From Moniliophthora roreri (lineage: Eukaryota > Basidiomycota > Agaricomycetes > Agaricales > Marasmiaceae), in contig LATX02000182.1 of NCBI GenBank assembly GCA_001466705.2, positions 434,001 through 498,000 on the forward strand: 64,000 nt of DNA. The letters run 5' to 3'. The notes under the pieces are model-generated. The model made no database searches, was not told the DNA's origin, and saw nothing but the letters and a program-made list of their open reading frames with translations. This document shows, piece after piece, positions 24,329 through 36,974 of the stretch (position 1 is the first letter of the stretch; the number at the start of each line of letters is the position of its first letter). The translations under genes and the position numbers were made by a program.

Positions 24329-24915
24329 CTCCTAAGGAGTGTGAGGAGGTCGAGAAAGGGAAGAAAAAGGTGCTGAGAAGAACAACAAGGCACGGTGAAT
24401 GCATGTCCGTTCAGGGTTAAAAGATCAATTTTGAGATCAACGTCATCTTGGCGACCGAGGTACAGGACGTCCCGAGGTAAAATCTTGCTGAGTCTAAGAA
24501 TACTTGTAGGAGCTCCGAGGGAATACTAAGAAAAGATAGATCGTTTCGCACAGGCAAGCCGACTATGGGTACACCTGTACATGACAGAAGACGGAAAGCG
24601 GAAGTAGGATATGTCGGTCCTGGACGGATCGGCGGATCTCCATCGCCGGGTTCAGGGCCGGCCCATCAGTGATCACAATGCGCTTTGAACTCTGCACCTT
24701 GTTTGCACCTGGTTTACACAACCATAGCTTGTTTTATGTTGCTCGATTCGATATCTAGTGCCATTAAATGTCCTAGCTACCCCCGTCTACCATCTCGACT
24801 TGTACAGAACACGCCTCAACCTCGAGGCCGAGGTCGACGTCACCTCGTGGAGTCCTCGGTGCATGCAACAACATGCTTGGGATAAAATCATCTGGAGACA
24901 TACCTGGAATGGTCC
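24329..24915. other. divergent promoter region between GH16 and DUF1996 genes
   Basis: Both flanking genes encode secreted wall-type proteins and diverge from this spacer, so their promoters lie here. No coding sequence is supported. No named operator was recognised. Confidence 0.4.
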
Positions 24916-26843
24916 ATGATGTTCTTGTGTGTACGGCTGACTCTCGCTTCGCTCTTTCTCCGTGCCTCGGGTTATTGGTTAATGGGAGCCAGTGAGTATT
25001 GTTTCGTACACAATACAACCGCATTCTGACTATGGCTTCATCAGATAACATCCTGACTACTCAAAGAATTGACCCCATAACCAACCCGGGAACTGTAGCC
25101 ACCCACGTACATGCAGGTCAGTTCAACTCGTCTTCTTATTTAACACCTCTAAGCGTCCGCATAGTTCTGGGCGGCAGTAACTTTGGTCTGAATTTGTCTA
25201 CCTCCTGGCTTCGCCAGAGCCAGTGCACCTCTATACCGATCGCTGAGGACAAGAGCAATTATTGGTTCCCAGTATGTTAATTACGACCGGTTGCGCAAAT
25301 CGGGTGTGTTAACATCCGTTCGATTAGCAACTTTATTTTCAGTACGTTCGCGCGGTTACTAGTACTAACCCGGGGCCAATTTTTAATATTGGTCAGATGG
25401 CGTGACGGTTCTTTTACCAGTGTGGATGGTAATGCAGTTATGTGAGCGTGGTTTACAACAACACTTGCAGGCTCGCTGACACTGAAGCCGCAGTTGTAAG
25501 CAATGTCGACTTCGGGTAGAAAGAAAGTCAAATCTGAATCCTGCCTCCAAAAGATTACCTTTTTAGCGATGCCCCGAATTCTACGACAGCATTCCCTGAA
25601 GATGTGAGTACCCTGGTTTTACTTCTCCAGACCGTCGGCTGACTTGCAGCCAGTTCCGCATGCTATCTGGTATATTGTCGACTCAAAATTGCGGTCTCAG
25701 TCATCTCATACAGCATCAGGTGATCCCAATCTCCGAACGCTGGATCCTGCAAGTTTCGCTCAGCAAGCAATCACTTATATTTGCTTGAATTTTGATGGTG
25801 TATCGTCGAAACACAACGAGCTTCCTGTTTGGAAGAGCTGTCCTTCCGGAATAAGATCGCAAGTGGTCAGTTACATGATTTCACCGCGGCATACCTAGAC
25901 TCATGCAAGTTGCAGAACTTTCCCAGCTGCTGGGACGGCGAGGTATTTCGCTCATTATTCCTTGCCTAGACGAGCTAACCAAAACATACCTTGGAACAGA
26001 ATGTAGACTCGCCTGATCATAGATCACACGTAGCCTTTCTTTCAACTGGTCCGGATAATGGAACTTGTAACGATCCTCAGTATCCCTACACACTACCTAG
26101 AATATTCCTAGAAGTACCCTAACTTGATTTGACATCGGGATCCCATTGCTAACTGCATTTAAATTGAAGGTCTACTGGATAACACAACCTTTCGAAGATC
26201 ACCGTAATGAAGCTATGACTCCTAGTCAGCCTTTTGTGTACGTCTATACCGTCTTTATTGATGTACATCGTACCTACCTTCACCTTAGTTTTGCGCATGG
26301 AGATCCAACTGGATATGGCAATCATGCAGGTATGAACTTGTTCTAAATGTCGAACCTTGACTCTGAAATGGATCTTATAAAGATTTCTTTAATGGCTGGG
26401 ACGAAGGTGCGCTCGAGAAGGCTATTGCCCACTGCACATGCAATCCATATGGCGATCCAACTTGCTGCGCTAGTCAAGGTCTCTTCACCTTCAATCAGTC
26501 CGCCCAATGCTACATCAGCGATCGATTCGACGAAGTTGTCAAAGGCAATATCAGCGTCCTTCCCGGGGCCAATCCGGTACAGGCGACTTGTTACGAGGAA
26601 TACGTTGATAATGGTACACCAGCGGTGCTAGCGCCAGTTTATACCTACACGACAACGACACAAGGTGCCGCTCTTCCTAGAGGAACGATTGTTTCCGAAG
26701 CAGTAGCGTCGAACGCGCGGCAAATAGCGTCGGGGAGATGTATCAGGACAGGATCGGCGAGGAAGAATAAAGTGGTAGCCAGTTCGTATTGGATGTCGTG
26801 CATATCACTGCTGGTAGTGAACACATTCGTAAGAGGTGTATAA
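24916..26843 (+). CDS. secreted DUF1996 domain protein
   Basis: Many small exons splice to one frame. They start at 24916-24991, 25045-25116, 25165-25271, 25328-25341 and 25397-25441. They continue at 25554-25603, 25654-25669, 25720-25865, 25916-25942, 26000-26113, 26170-26237, 26289-26329 and 26383-26843. The N-terminus is a signal peptide (MMFLCVRLTLASLFLRASG). DUF1996 landmarks are IDPITNPGTVATHVHAVLGG, NYWFPQLYFQWRDGSF, PEDFRMLSGDPNLRT, FPSCWDGENVDSPDHRSHVAF, HGDPTGYGNHADFFNGWDEG and a Cys-rich CTCNPYGDPTCC. The family is common and secreted in fungi, with no agreed activity. To stay in frame between 25441 and 25554 the message needs a micro-exon, either TT at 25494-25495 or eight bases at 25488-25495. 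The C-terminus ends in a short hydrophobic stretch. Confidence 0.85.
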
Positions 26844-26851
26844 GTATACCA

Positions 26852-28590
26852 TCATCCCAACCCAGGCGTATCGCTAATGCAATATACAATCTTTTGTTCA
26901 TGGACCTGTACTGTGTGTGATCGCAGGACAGTTGTTGTGCACCTGACTTGATAACCGCCTCCGTGTCCGCAGTACTCTAAGTGTGATGACGGCTGAGGAA
27001 TCATATCGAAGAACGAATGTCTTTGTTCCTCTTTCTTCTGGCTCATAGGGGAGAAGGGTGTCCCTCTATGCTCTTTGCTGAGAGAAGTACTGACCTGGTA
27101 GGGAGACATCTGTTCGCTCTAACAGTCAGAATGACATATACTGCCTCTGGTTTCATTGAATATGTTTCTTCCGGGAGAAGTCTGGATAGTCCCAGTGCTC
27201 GTCTCCTAGAGATGTAATGAATCTCAACCGTTTCGGTGAAGCTGTCGCTATAAAACGTATTGTTGGTCAATTTCGCGAGCTGAATGACAATCTGGCCAGC
27301 CCAACTAGACCAGAAGTTCTTGTATCAGGAAAACCGAATGGTATTGGAGATTTGAGCGTACGTTAGACACAAAAATAGTCGTACAAGCAATGCCTAATTG
27401 ACTCCGCCTTCAAATAGAATACTGCTGTCGGGTATGTGAAAGAGAACGTGTAGATGAGTGACGACACACTCCGCCAAAGCCTCGTTGTGTTCTGTGCCTT
27501 CAAAGGATACGAACATGAACTTATAAGAAGACTCACAACTTTTGACGATTTCTTACCTCCGTGGACTGTACCTGCTACCCTCCCCCCAACATATCTCGAG
27601 CTTGCATCCACATCTGAAGCTATCTCAATGATTGTCCCAGAGAAGTCGAAGTCGAGGATATGACCTTCGGGTACGGTGAGGAGGCCCTTCCCTAGTACGG
27701 CTTGTGAATGGCTTCTGTGCTACAGCCTCTAATCGAGCTAGAATCCCACAGCTTCCTGAAGAAGAAATATCGGCATCCTGAAACTGGCATTCCTCCCCGC
27801 TTTCCGTACGATTGCTCCCTTCAAATGCCGGATGGCCATTTCTTTGCTCTGTTGTCCGTTAGACGTGCATGTTTCGCTAGCGTGAGATGAGCGAATTAAT
27901 CCACCCACCGTTCCCTTTTGATCTCGTCGCACTGTGCCGTGTGCGTGCCTCTTAGCGACCATCTTGAGCCAAAAGACGCTGTAATACCCCGGGATAAGTA
28001 TTACAAACATTACATTTGCTCATGTTATGATAGGCGGCGTTGGACAAACAGTAAAGGCAAGTAACTGCGCCGCATCGGTAAACAGATAGATAGGCGGGAG
28101 ATATGACCGAGGGTGTCAACTTTTGTACTGATCGTTACAACCTAGTGACACGATGATAGATTAACGAGGAAACATAACCACGAGCGACGGAGAGTTCATA
28201 CAAGAAAATTGCCGGGGCGATATTATAAAGCTGCTCTCGACCCAGGTGTATCACTAATGCGATATATGATCTTCTCTCTATGAACCTGCCTAGGATGTAT
28301 GTATCTCAAGCTTTCATCGACACTTGGCCCCATGCTTTGAGTTGTCCCTGAGAAGTCGAACCCAAGGATGCGGTCCTCCGGTACCATGGGAAGACCTTTC
28401 CCTGTAGACTGTGAGCCAAAAATTACACTTGGAGTGATTCCGATGACTTACAGTCAGTTGGATTTTGCGCAGTAAACTCCACCTTGACCAGGACTTCACC
28501 GTGTCTAGGAAATAGAATTTCGACGTCTTCAAGCTGGTACTTGCCCCCAAACTTCTTCACAATTGCTTTCATTTTACGTTGAACGGCCAT
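26852..28590 (-). pseudogene. LovC-like medium-chain reductase, decayed copy (copy A)
   Basis: Pieces of the same reductase found intact at 29.3-30.6 kb are recognisable in order but not in one frame. The N-terminal exon (MKAIVKKFGGKYQLEDVEI, GEVLVKVEFTAQNPTDC) ends near 28450. A short exon (GLPMVPEDRILGFDFSGT) lies around 28320-28410. A second, more complete version of that exon (GLLTVPEGHILDFDFSGT, RYVGGRVAGTVHGG) lies at 27560-27700. The middle and C-terminal parts (ISPYQVSTSL, IYCISDTPGLG) lie at 26860-27280 and are littered with stops. The duplicated middle exon suggests that two copies, or an unequal exchange, collapsed here. There is no sign of a functional product. Confidence 0.75.
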
Positions 28591-29338
28591 TTTTTCGATC
28601 CGAGAACCTTGCGAGGCACAGTGTTTCACTAGGAGAAGAATCTGGTGGTATTTTTTTCTTCTGGAGGGAATGAGAACACAGGATGGCTTGGGAGGGTGAT
28701 AAGCCCGACCAGTTTGCTTCCTTCTCAGGTCGCATATCGCTTGTGTCGCTTGTGCTATTAGCAGGATGAATGCTTGAGGCGGAGTACAGTAGGAAGACAT
28801 GATCCGTCACCGAGCGCCAGTCACCGCAGTCGCACTCGGAGGAAAGACGTTGGGTCGTCGGTAGATGGGCGCCATTCAACCTTTCAAATCAGGGCAGCCG
28901 GTACGCAAAGCCGATAGACGCGTACCAACCAAGGATACTTTCCCTTTACAGGCGAAATTAGCCCTGAATTCATGCTCAACGAACGACTGTGTGTAGTCAT
29001 AACCGCCGAGTCGAACCAGTTTATGCACCTTCAAGCGATGACAGTGGCAAAGCGTTCCTCAGGCTTGAGAAAATCCACGGTGACTGCGGCGCGACAAGCC
29101 GGCTGAGAGTCTGGGGTAGGTTCGGGATTCGAAGCGAGGAAAAATAAAGTATCGGGAACATAATCCAAACTTCATTATGACATGTCTGTACAGGACCTTC
29201 TCGATAAGAGCGGAGTTCGCTGTCCGTGAAAACCGTCCGCTCTTGTATTTGGTTGAGTACATTAGCCACTGGGACCGGTCACTCATGGCCATGATCCGAA
29301 TGATTTGTAGCAAATGCCATATGGTACCGCAGTAGCTT
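28591..29338. other. spacer between reductase copies A and B
   Basis: Short minus-strand ORFs only, none with family resemblance. The left part is the former upstream region of copy A, and the right end is the 3' flank of copy B. No supported gene. Confidence 0.4.
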
Positions 29339-30602
29339 TCAATCGACTTTCAATCCAGGTGTATCACTAATGCGATGAACGATCTTCTCTCCGTGCACCT
29401 TTCCAGCATGTAAGGAGTAGGTTCCACTTCGAACAAATCAAAGACGCACCTTGCCCATGCGAGAATATTCCATCCCATCTGGAATGCCTGCCAACCCATT
29501 GGGGTACACCTTTATTGAACCGAGCTTGAGGTTTCCTTCAGCGAGTAATCTCGAGATGAGCTTCGAATACTCTCTGGCATCCCTTGCAGCTTCCAAATCT
29601 GCAGTGCTCGGGAATGGGAATGTGGTATCCTGGACATGTAAGTGAGTAACAAACGGTGATAATACGTGAATTCGACACACCTTTCCGAATATCGCGTATG
29701 CAAAGACGAAGCTCGTTTCGATTCCTTTTTTCCTGCTCTTGTAGGGGAGAAGGGTGGCAATCCGGCCGTTTTTGATATTGAGAGAGGCGCTGACTTGGTA
29801 TGGAGATATTCCTTCGCTCCAGCAATCTACGGCGTGATGTAGGCTCCCGTCGGTGGCCTCAAATATGTCTCTGCCGGTGAACGAATCCGAATAATCATAG
29901 ACCTCGTCGGCTCCCAGAGACTTGACGAATTCGTGCTGTCTCGGTGAAGCAGTCGCTATGACCCGAATTCCGGATAATTTCGCGAGTTGAATGACGACCT
30001 GACCAACGGAGGTGGAGCCAGACCAGACAAGGAGGCTTCGGGGCACTGTTTCTGAACTGGGTGAATCCAAGGGCATCGGAAATTTCAGATGGTGGTAGAG
30101 ACTGTAACATGCAGTCATGCATGCAACGCCTAGTTGTGCACCATCCTCGAACGAAATGTGGTCAGGCAAGTGGAAGAGAAGTCCCGCCTGAGCAACAACG
30201 TACTCTGCAAAAGCACCGTTACGCGCGGCACCTTCAAAGCAGGAGAGTTAGCCATCAATACAGCACAAGACAGTCAATCCTTCGTACCTCCGTGAACTAA
30301 TCCTGCGACTCGCTCCCCGATGTATCTTGATTCTCCCTCCACATCAGGTCCCATTTCATATACTGTCCCAGAAAAGTCGTAGCCCATGACATGGCCTACA
30401 GGTACCATAGGTAGGTTCTTCCCTATATACCATTCAGTCACTATACCGGCTGTGACCATGTAGGAGACTTACAGTCTGCTGGATTTTGCGCCGTTGCTGC
30501 GATTTTGACCAGAACCTCACCACGTCCTGGATGAGGTATTTCAATCTGCTCAAGTTGATATTTGCTGCTGGACGTCTTGACTATCGCTTTCATAGTAGAC
30601 AT
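29339..30602 (-). CDS. LovC-like trans-acting enoyl reductase, MDR superfamily (copy B)
   Basis: Five exons (30602-30473, 30422-30288, 30231-29681, 29629-29450, 29398-29339) give 351 residues, normal for the family. The N-terminal GroES-like domain carries GRGEVLVKI, QNPADWKNLPMVPVGHVMG, YDFSGTV and RVAGLVHGG. The nucleotide-binding domain has VWSGSTSVGQVVIQLAKL and GADEVYDYSDSF. The QNPADWK and FVHGG-like motifs are shared with LovC-type enoyl reductases, which act in trans on polyketide synthases whose own ER is dead, using NADPH. No zinc-binding Cys/His set is seen. A nearly identical exon plan is found in copy C at 45.6-46.9 kb. Placement in the same region as a synthase with a shrunken ER supports, but does not prove, a trans-ER role. 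It could also act as a simple quinone oxidoreductase. Confidence 0.88.
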
Positions 30603-33032
30603 TACAATCATTTGAGCTGCGCTGAGACGATGTAAGACTAAATACCCGCAAGAAAATAAACAACACACTGTGTCCATCAGAAACCCAAACAGGACAGCTT
30701 GACCGGGGGTAGTCTAAGTACAAGCCCTGCCATCTTTGCATTGTTCGCTTCTGAGAACGACTGTCCTTCACCAATCGTCATCCGTGAGATTACGGTTACT
30801 CGGGAATACATATGAACGTCGATCTCCCTTCCTTCCCATCCAATCCCAAACTATATGGAATGAGCAGTCATGCCAGGTGATACAGACGAAAAGAGGTATC
30901 ATTCATGATTCCACAAAGAACCCACTACGACGACGGAGATCTGCATGACGACCATAGCTCTTGATTGAATCAAAGACGCTGCGATCTAGAGGTGGTAGCT
31001 TGAAAGTACTTGGAGTTCTTGAGGCTGCAGGAAAAAACGTTGACATTTAGGTCAATGGTCGAGGTTGAAGCTTTGAAGTCCAGAGGTGTGGGAACTTCAA
31101 ATTCATACATGTTGACTCACATCCATAGCCCCCATAGCCCCCTATGACCAACAGCTGTACGGGTACACGGCATTGCGCCTTCATCAGGAGCAAAGTGTTA
31201 AGTATCAAGGTCGCAAAGGTTCTGTGTTTCGCGTGCTCATTTGGGACTCTTTGAGGTCGGTTCAAACCAGTTTGTGTCGCTTCTGATTCAACATCTTCGA
31301 AAAGGTCCGACTTGACCGAATCAGTTGGCCCTTACCACCATCAACCTACGGCTTCAGTCCTCTGTTCTGATTTTAGGACTTGTTGATAGGCACTAATGCG
31401 TGATCGCATACGGAAAAGACGAAGTGATGGATCTAAACTATACATAGACCAGATGTTTGGTATTCTACTACAGGACAATCACAGCAGCACAATCACATTC
31501 AAACTGCAATGTCATTATCTCATGCAAGAAGACGATTTACGATTGCCTTCTAAAACCTGATACTCTAGGCGATTGTCAGTTCCTTGTCGGCTATGGAGGT
31601 CAAGTGTGCATACAAATGCAGTGGGGCCGTCAGGAAGAGCTTATGATCCAAGGCCCTCAATATGGCCTGGTAATGATTCTTCCATAACGCCGTCTCCTCT
31701 CCAAATAAGCGAATGTCTAGAATAGCCGAATCCCTGGATAACGCCCCTGGTATGAATACGGGATCTGTCATGCCAATCCACGATAAGGCGGGAAGGCATG
31801 ATCTCAGTCCGAATGAGGGTATCTAGACGTCAATGAACAGGTATGCTTGCGAATGCTGTGGCGTTTCTAATGGCTGAGTAGCAAGGCCAACGAGCACTAC
31901 GAAGCCTCGTCAGCATGGTGATATGCGGGAACACTTTCGAAAGGTGTGTGGCAACTCGGCATGTTTGAAGATACACCGACAATCCACCACGAGGCTACGC
32001 AAGCAGAGTTTTGCCAGCCATTGCCTCAAGCTTCCTTGTACCTTGTCGATTTCCTGTCAAAAGCAGAAATACGGGATGTGGGCAAATTAACGCACCTATG
32101 TATGCAGCTTCTTTGTCTATGACCAATTAAGAACTTGATTACTATCCAACTTGAATAGCTTGATCTCAATTTACTGCTTAGCCGGCGAGTGCCTGTTCTA
32201 GCCGCATCGCAATACAGTCTATGGAAGACAGATCGAAGTCGTCGATTGTTGTCAGTGTTTGTATGGTTAAATGGGTTGTTTCAAGCTGAATTGACTCAAG
32301 ACAGATTTTTGAGTCGTCGCCACATTGCCAACAACTCTTGGTGGCATCAAAGATCGAAGTATCCTTCAACCAATAGCAAGTCTCATCAACGGTAGAACTG
32401 GTCCTTCTCTCGTGAATTGGAGAAACGTACATCTAGCGGCAGAAGCCAGTTCACAATACGAGATAAAATATACCAACATCTTGGGCACTGGTCCAATGTC
32501 ACGAGTACCCGAGGAATGATGAATTCCAACCAGTCTTGCGAAAAGCGCAAGTGCTACACAAGTAACCGATGCGTGCTGACGAATACCATTCAAGACAATA
32601 CTTCTTTCTGCATAATGCATTGTGATTCGTGTAAGTACGGCCATCGAAGTGCCAGTACATCAGAAAGACTCCTATCATATACTCTAGCCGCATCACCAGC
32701 CGGCTTGAACAGACACGGGAAGGCCTATTCATTGCTACACGATATGTCTGGTGAGTGGCGAGGAGACAGGTCTAGAAAAAGGCCTGATCGAAAAAATAGC
32801 CACAGTATTCTTGAGCCGACGGCGGACTGCACTTAGAAACAACACCCTGACTACTAAGTTGAGCTTCAAGATTCGGGACCACGTCGGCCTCGGTCTTCCA
32901 TATTCAGAGAACATTGTGGGTGGACGTCCTTGTATTACAGTGGAGAGAAATGATACACAGTAGTGGACGTAATAAGCTTATGTTAAATAACACACACTTG
33001 ACGAAACAGTCAGAGATCCGGACAAAAAGAAA
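30603..33032. other. gene-poor spacer inside the putative cluster
   Basis: About 2.4 kb without a convincing gene. Many short ORFs on both strands lack family resemblance, and no chain of phase-compatible exons was found. A small AGCCCCCATAGCCCCC repeat lies near 31127-31142. The first few hundred bases should include the promoter of reductase copy B. Confidence 0.4.
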
Positions 33033-34823
33033 CTAAATTCTTCCCAACTCGACGTCGCCTCGTTTATATGGTTCATTCTCGTCGAAATCTTTGGGGGTGG
33101 GAGGGAAGTCGACCACTTTCTCGGGCTCTTGATCTGACTGTACCGCCCGCTAAATAAAGTTTAATATTGAGCTTCTGACTTGGGCTAGAACAGACTTCAT
33201 ACGCACGGGATCAACAAATGTACGTGAGCCTTGAGTAACGAGCACACCGCCAGGGGATGTCGGTGCAGAGGACTGGTGCCTCTGTGCCTTCGAGTTTGGA
33301 TTAGAGCGGAAGTTCATCATTCCATAGGAACCGGATGATGTTCCTCCGCTGCTACTGGCTACCGACCCGGCCGAGGTTGACGTTCTTGCATTGAGCATCG
33401 CCATGAAACTGTTTGTGTATCTGGTGGTGATAGGTCAGTCCATGCTTCTACATTGTACGAAAACCGTAATGGACTTACAATTTCCCTAGGATATATGCAC
33501 TGAAACGAGGTAAAAGTGAGCACGATTAACTCATTAGAAGAGGCGGCGAATACTGACGGAACAAAGTGATATGTAGCGTCTGTGAGTCGGACGAATAATG
33601 CAAGGTCGACGGTTGCAACAACCACAGTCAAAGCACCAGTCTGGATTGTATTTGAGATAAGTCTATTAATTAGGGCCTCCGATCTTGCGAATGAGCTGTT
33701 GGTTTTGGCATTGTGCAACTGTGGGGGTGGGATAAGCATAAGTTGTAGAAGTGGGAACCCAGAGTTGAAACTTACAATCCAAAACATCGACATAGTGATG
33801 AGCACATCGGCAACGAAACTGCCGGCCAGCCAGAGCTATGTGGTTGTTTAGCGCTTTGCTTGAGCGCGGGGGATGACCAAGACTTACACTGAAAGCAGGG
33901 TGAAGGCGAAGTAGAGTCTGCTGCGTCGTGTTGGGCGAGCCCTAGGTCACAAAAGGGGTCAACGTTTGGGTACACGTTCCCGCGTCGAAATGCAGTACTT
34001 ACGATGAAACCGGCGACAACAGCTGACATCCCCTGCGCGAATGACACCTACGACCGTCATGTCAACTGACCTGCGGTGAGGACCATTCAACTCACAAAAC
34101 AGATAAGACATGCTAAGCCCTTCATAATCGTATTCTTGCCAAGGGTCCAAATTCTCCTGAAAAGGGGTTCGGGTAATTTCGCGGAGAACGCGGGAATAAA
34201 CTTACCAAGCATAGAAGAATTGTACACACATTGAGACTAGTTGATCGTTCGAATCAAGGCGGTTTCGTACATGGAGTAAAGACCCACCAAACCCTCCGAC
34301 AATCGGGATTACGCCGGCTGTCCATGGAATTATTCCATTGAGTTCCTGGGGTTCATTCCAGATATCCACAGCGTAGTGCCAGGCGAACTGGGTACACATC
34401 AAAGTCTGCGCGAAGTCTAGGAAAAAGAGCCCGTAGACTAGTAGAGATCTATCAATCAGGTAAGATGCGAAGGTATGATGGAACTGACCTAGCGTGCGGA
34501 GGAACCGCTTGTCACCGCGAAAGGTGGTGTAGTAGTGGTCTGACAAACGGTCAATCTTCATGCAGCACTGAGGACTCCCATAACTTACAGACTTGAACGA
34601 GGAGGGTCCCCATCAGCAGCCAGTTCAGCATATTGCCGATGAACTGCCAATAACCGTAAATATTAGGTAGTGCGATCACTACTGAGAGCACTCACAATCG
34701 GTCCGACTCTGAAGTCAGAAGACAATGTTAGACAAAACGGAATACAGGAAGAGGATATGTAAAGACGTACACTGCGGTCGCGATAGGCTTGAGAACATCT
34801 GGGGGAGGGACCTGGCCATCCAT
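33033..34823 (-). CDS. DUF6534-type multi-pass membrane protein
   Basis: The gene starts at MDGQVPPPDVLKPIATAV and is split by many 50-60 nt introns. It contains about seven hydrophobic segments, for example FIGNMLNWLLMGTLLVQV, VYGLFFLDFAQTLMCTQFAW, GIIPWTAGVIPIVGGFG and SLWLAGSFVADVLITMSMFWI. The last contains the V-D-x-x-I motif common in agaric DUF6534 proteins. Loops carry RTNSSFARSEALINRLISNTIQTGALTV-like sequence, also typical. The C-terminal tail is Ser/Gly-rich and ends RGDVELGRI. These proteins are abundant in Agaricomycetes and their role is unknown; sensing or transport has been suggested only by topology. It lies in the putative cluster but may be incidental. The final exon join at 33150-33210 uses a GTGCGT donor and ATTTAG acceptor. 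Confidence 0.8.
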
Positions 34824-35630
34824 GATCGTGTTCAAGAAAGGGTAGTATAGAGCTTTGGAACGTGCGGGACTTAAATATAATGAGTATCTTGGAACAGAAT
34901 CTTGTGTTTGACTAGTTTTGATCTTTTGATCAAGGTTCAATCACCGTTACCTGGGACTGGAGATGGGGCTATGACGTGGAGTCCGTGCACAGAGGGTGCT
35001 GTGCCTTCAAGCATTGTATTGTTGGATTGTTCTGATTCAAAAGACAGGAACCTTGACATCAATAGCATGGATATCGCGGAACGTGGGTAACCCGCTCATG
35101 GCTGCAAATGCATGTCGGCGGAGGCTTAGAAACCTGTAATTCTGATAGTTCTCTGATCATCAGCCGACCGAAGCACGATGTGGACGTGGGCAAATCACCC
35201 TCCAATGGGATCCTCTAGCTCCCGAATAGGTGCCGGGATGGCCGCTGGTACCATCACAATTCATCACTGATTTCAATCCTTGATCTTACTGCCGTGAATC
35301 TGAATCTTGCTGGCAGCGCAGACTACCGTTTCCCAAGTCCCCAGAATCCCGACTTGGATACTCCCGCAAGGCATTACTAAGTAAAAATGTCTTGTGGTAT
35401 CGAGGTGATCTTTCGAAACGTCAAATTTGTCGTAACATCGACTGAAAGACGAAAGAGACTTGTCCGTAATCGTTTTCTGGGCTGGTGAAGTCGACAGACG
35501 CTCGAGGTAAGTAGTGAAAGATTAACGTCGAGGAGGATCCTGCGAGCCTGAGGCCAGTGCCTGCCGAAAGTTACCACGTGGTGTAATTCAATTTATCAGC
35601 TCCGTGATTCGAGAAGAGTACGTAAACATT
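34824..35630. other. intergenic region, no supported gene
   Basis: Upstream region of the DUF6534 gene on the left and downstream of the NAD-dependent reductase on the right. A 62-codon plus-strand ORF at 34902 and a 66-codon minus-strand ORF at 35377 have no recognisable features. Confidence 0.4.
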
Positions 35631-36974
35631 TCAAGCACGAGTTTCTCCTTTCAACTTGTCCAACGCGAGCAACTGATCTATCATTTCCAACAATGATTCC
35701 TCAAAGGTTCGGAATTTAATTCCTAGCTCCTCGACCTGCGACGAATCGATATTGCATATTGGCATCTCCTTTGCTGGATCAGTCTCCGGAAGCTGTGGTA
35801 ATCTTCCAGCGAGTTCAGTTCGCTTCTCCGAAATCAACTTTGCCCCTTTCCACATTGTGTACTTTTCTTTCCCTATCAGTATTCGCTTTTGGAAGGTAGC
35901 CTCGTTGCCGAGAACTTCGACATGGACTGCAGCAGCATCCCTCACATCGCAGCATAACGGTATCGAGTCGGGGTAGATGACATTCTTCGCAATCATGTCC
36001 CAGAACAACCTTGGTGATCCTTGTAGTGACTCGACGGAGGACAAGGGCTGCATTATGGGGCCGAAAATCATTGTTGCTACAAGTCGCTGTGAACACAACA
36101 ATTATTCCCTACTAGGGTGGAGTGGAAACTTACGATTGATGCTTGTTAGCTTCAGTTCTGGATGTTGCTTTGCAAAGTCCCATGCCGCCTTTTCCTGTAA
36201 TGCTTTCGAAGCTGCATAAAGCAGCATTCCCTGAACTTTCCCGCTGACAGCGTCTTCATATGTGACGGGGTTCCTTTCGTTGTTCAGCTGTTAGTTGTTT
36301 GCCGGAAGTCATATGGTAGAGCCACTCACCAGTCTTCAGGACCATACGTTTTGTCGACCCAAGGCCCTAAACGACAACGATGAGTTTTCGATTTGACGTA
36401 TCTTTCGCTACTACTCACCTCCTAGTGTCAAGTTCATTGTCGAGACAATACTCGACGTCAAGATGAACCTGTTGACCCCTGCAATCGTCGACGCTCTCAA
36501 GACATTCAAAGTCCCTTCGATTGCCGGATCTAGAAGCTCCTTTGGATCTTTCACATTCATCCATGTTACCGGCGAAGCTGTATGTATGACAGCGGATACA
36601 CCTGCGAGAATCGTTAATTGATATCTTAGCATCTCAAAGTCATACCTGTCAGAGCCTGCGAGAAATCCCCAGCTAAAACATCAGATACGACAACTGCTTC
36701 GAATCGATCCCCATATGATGCGAAGAGCTTTCCAAGTTCCGAAGCTTTCTCTGAAGATCTGACGACTCTGTACACCGAGGTGTCAATGTCAAGCTCGTCT
36801 TGGATGCAGTTTATCAACTTGCCCTCGCACTGAGTGCCCGCTTTCAAGGGCTCTCTTTACGATATGGGTTCCCAGATAGCCATTCGCTCCGGTTATCTAA
36901 TCCTACGGTCAAAATCACGTCGTAATCCACAGATCCTCGTAGCCCCGTACCAGAACTTTCTGAACGTCGGTCAT
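35631..36974 (-). CDS. NAD(P)-dependent epimerase/dihydroflavonol-reductase-like enzyme
   Basis: The short first exon MTDVQKVL (36974-36951) joins ITGANGYLGTHIVKRALESG, giving the Rossmann motif TGxxGYLG at the N-terminus. Next come AVVVSDVLAGDFSQALTGVSAVIHTASPV, IEGTLNVLRAS, RFILTSSI, and the catalytic Tyr-x-x-x-Lys as YAASKALQEKAAW. The C-terminal substrate-binding part contains DVRDAAAVHVEVL. This is an extended short-chain dehydrogenase of the dihydroflavonol-4-reductase/aldehyde-reductase type, reducing a carbonyl with NAD(P)H in the cytosol. In the putative cluster it could reduce an aldehyde or ketone of the polyketide. The second intron is GC-AG with donor GCAAGT (about 36775-36830). 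The frame upstream of the first ATG stays open for about 100 codons, so a longer N-terminus is possible but unlikely. Confidence 0.85.

Noticed and set aside
30425..30475. A 23-nt intron in reductase copy B (GTAAG to TCACAG)
   Set aside because: Copies A and C show that this intron should end just before GGAAG; using the later TATATAG acceptor gives a normal 50-nt intron and the conserved DWK motif.
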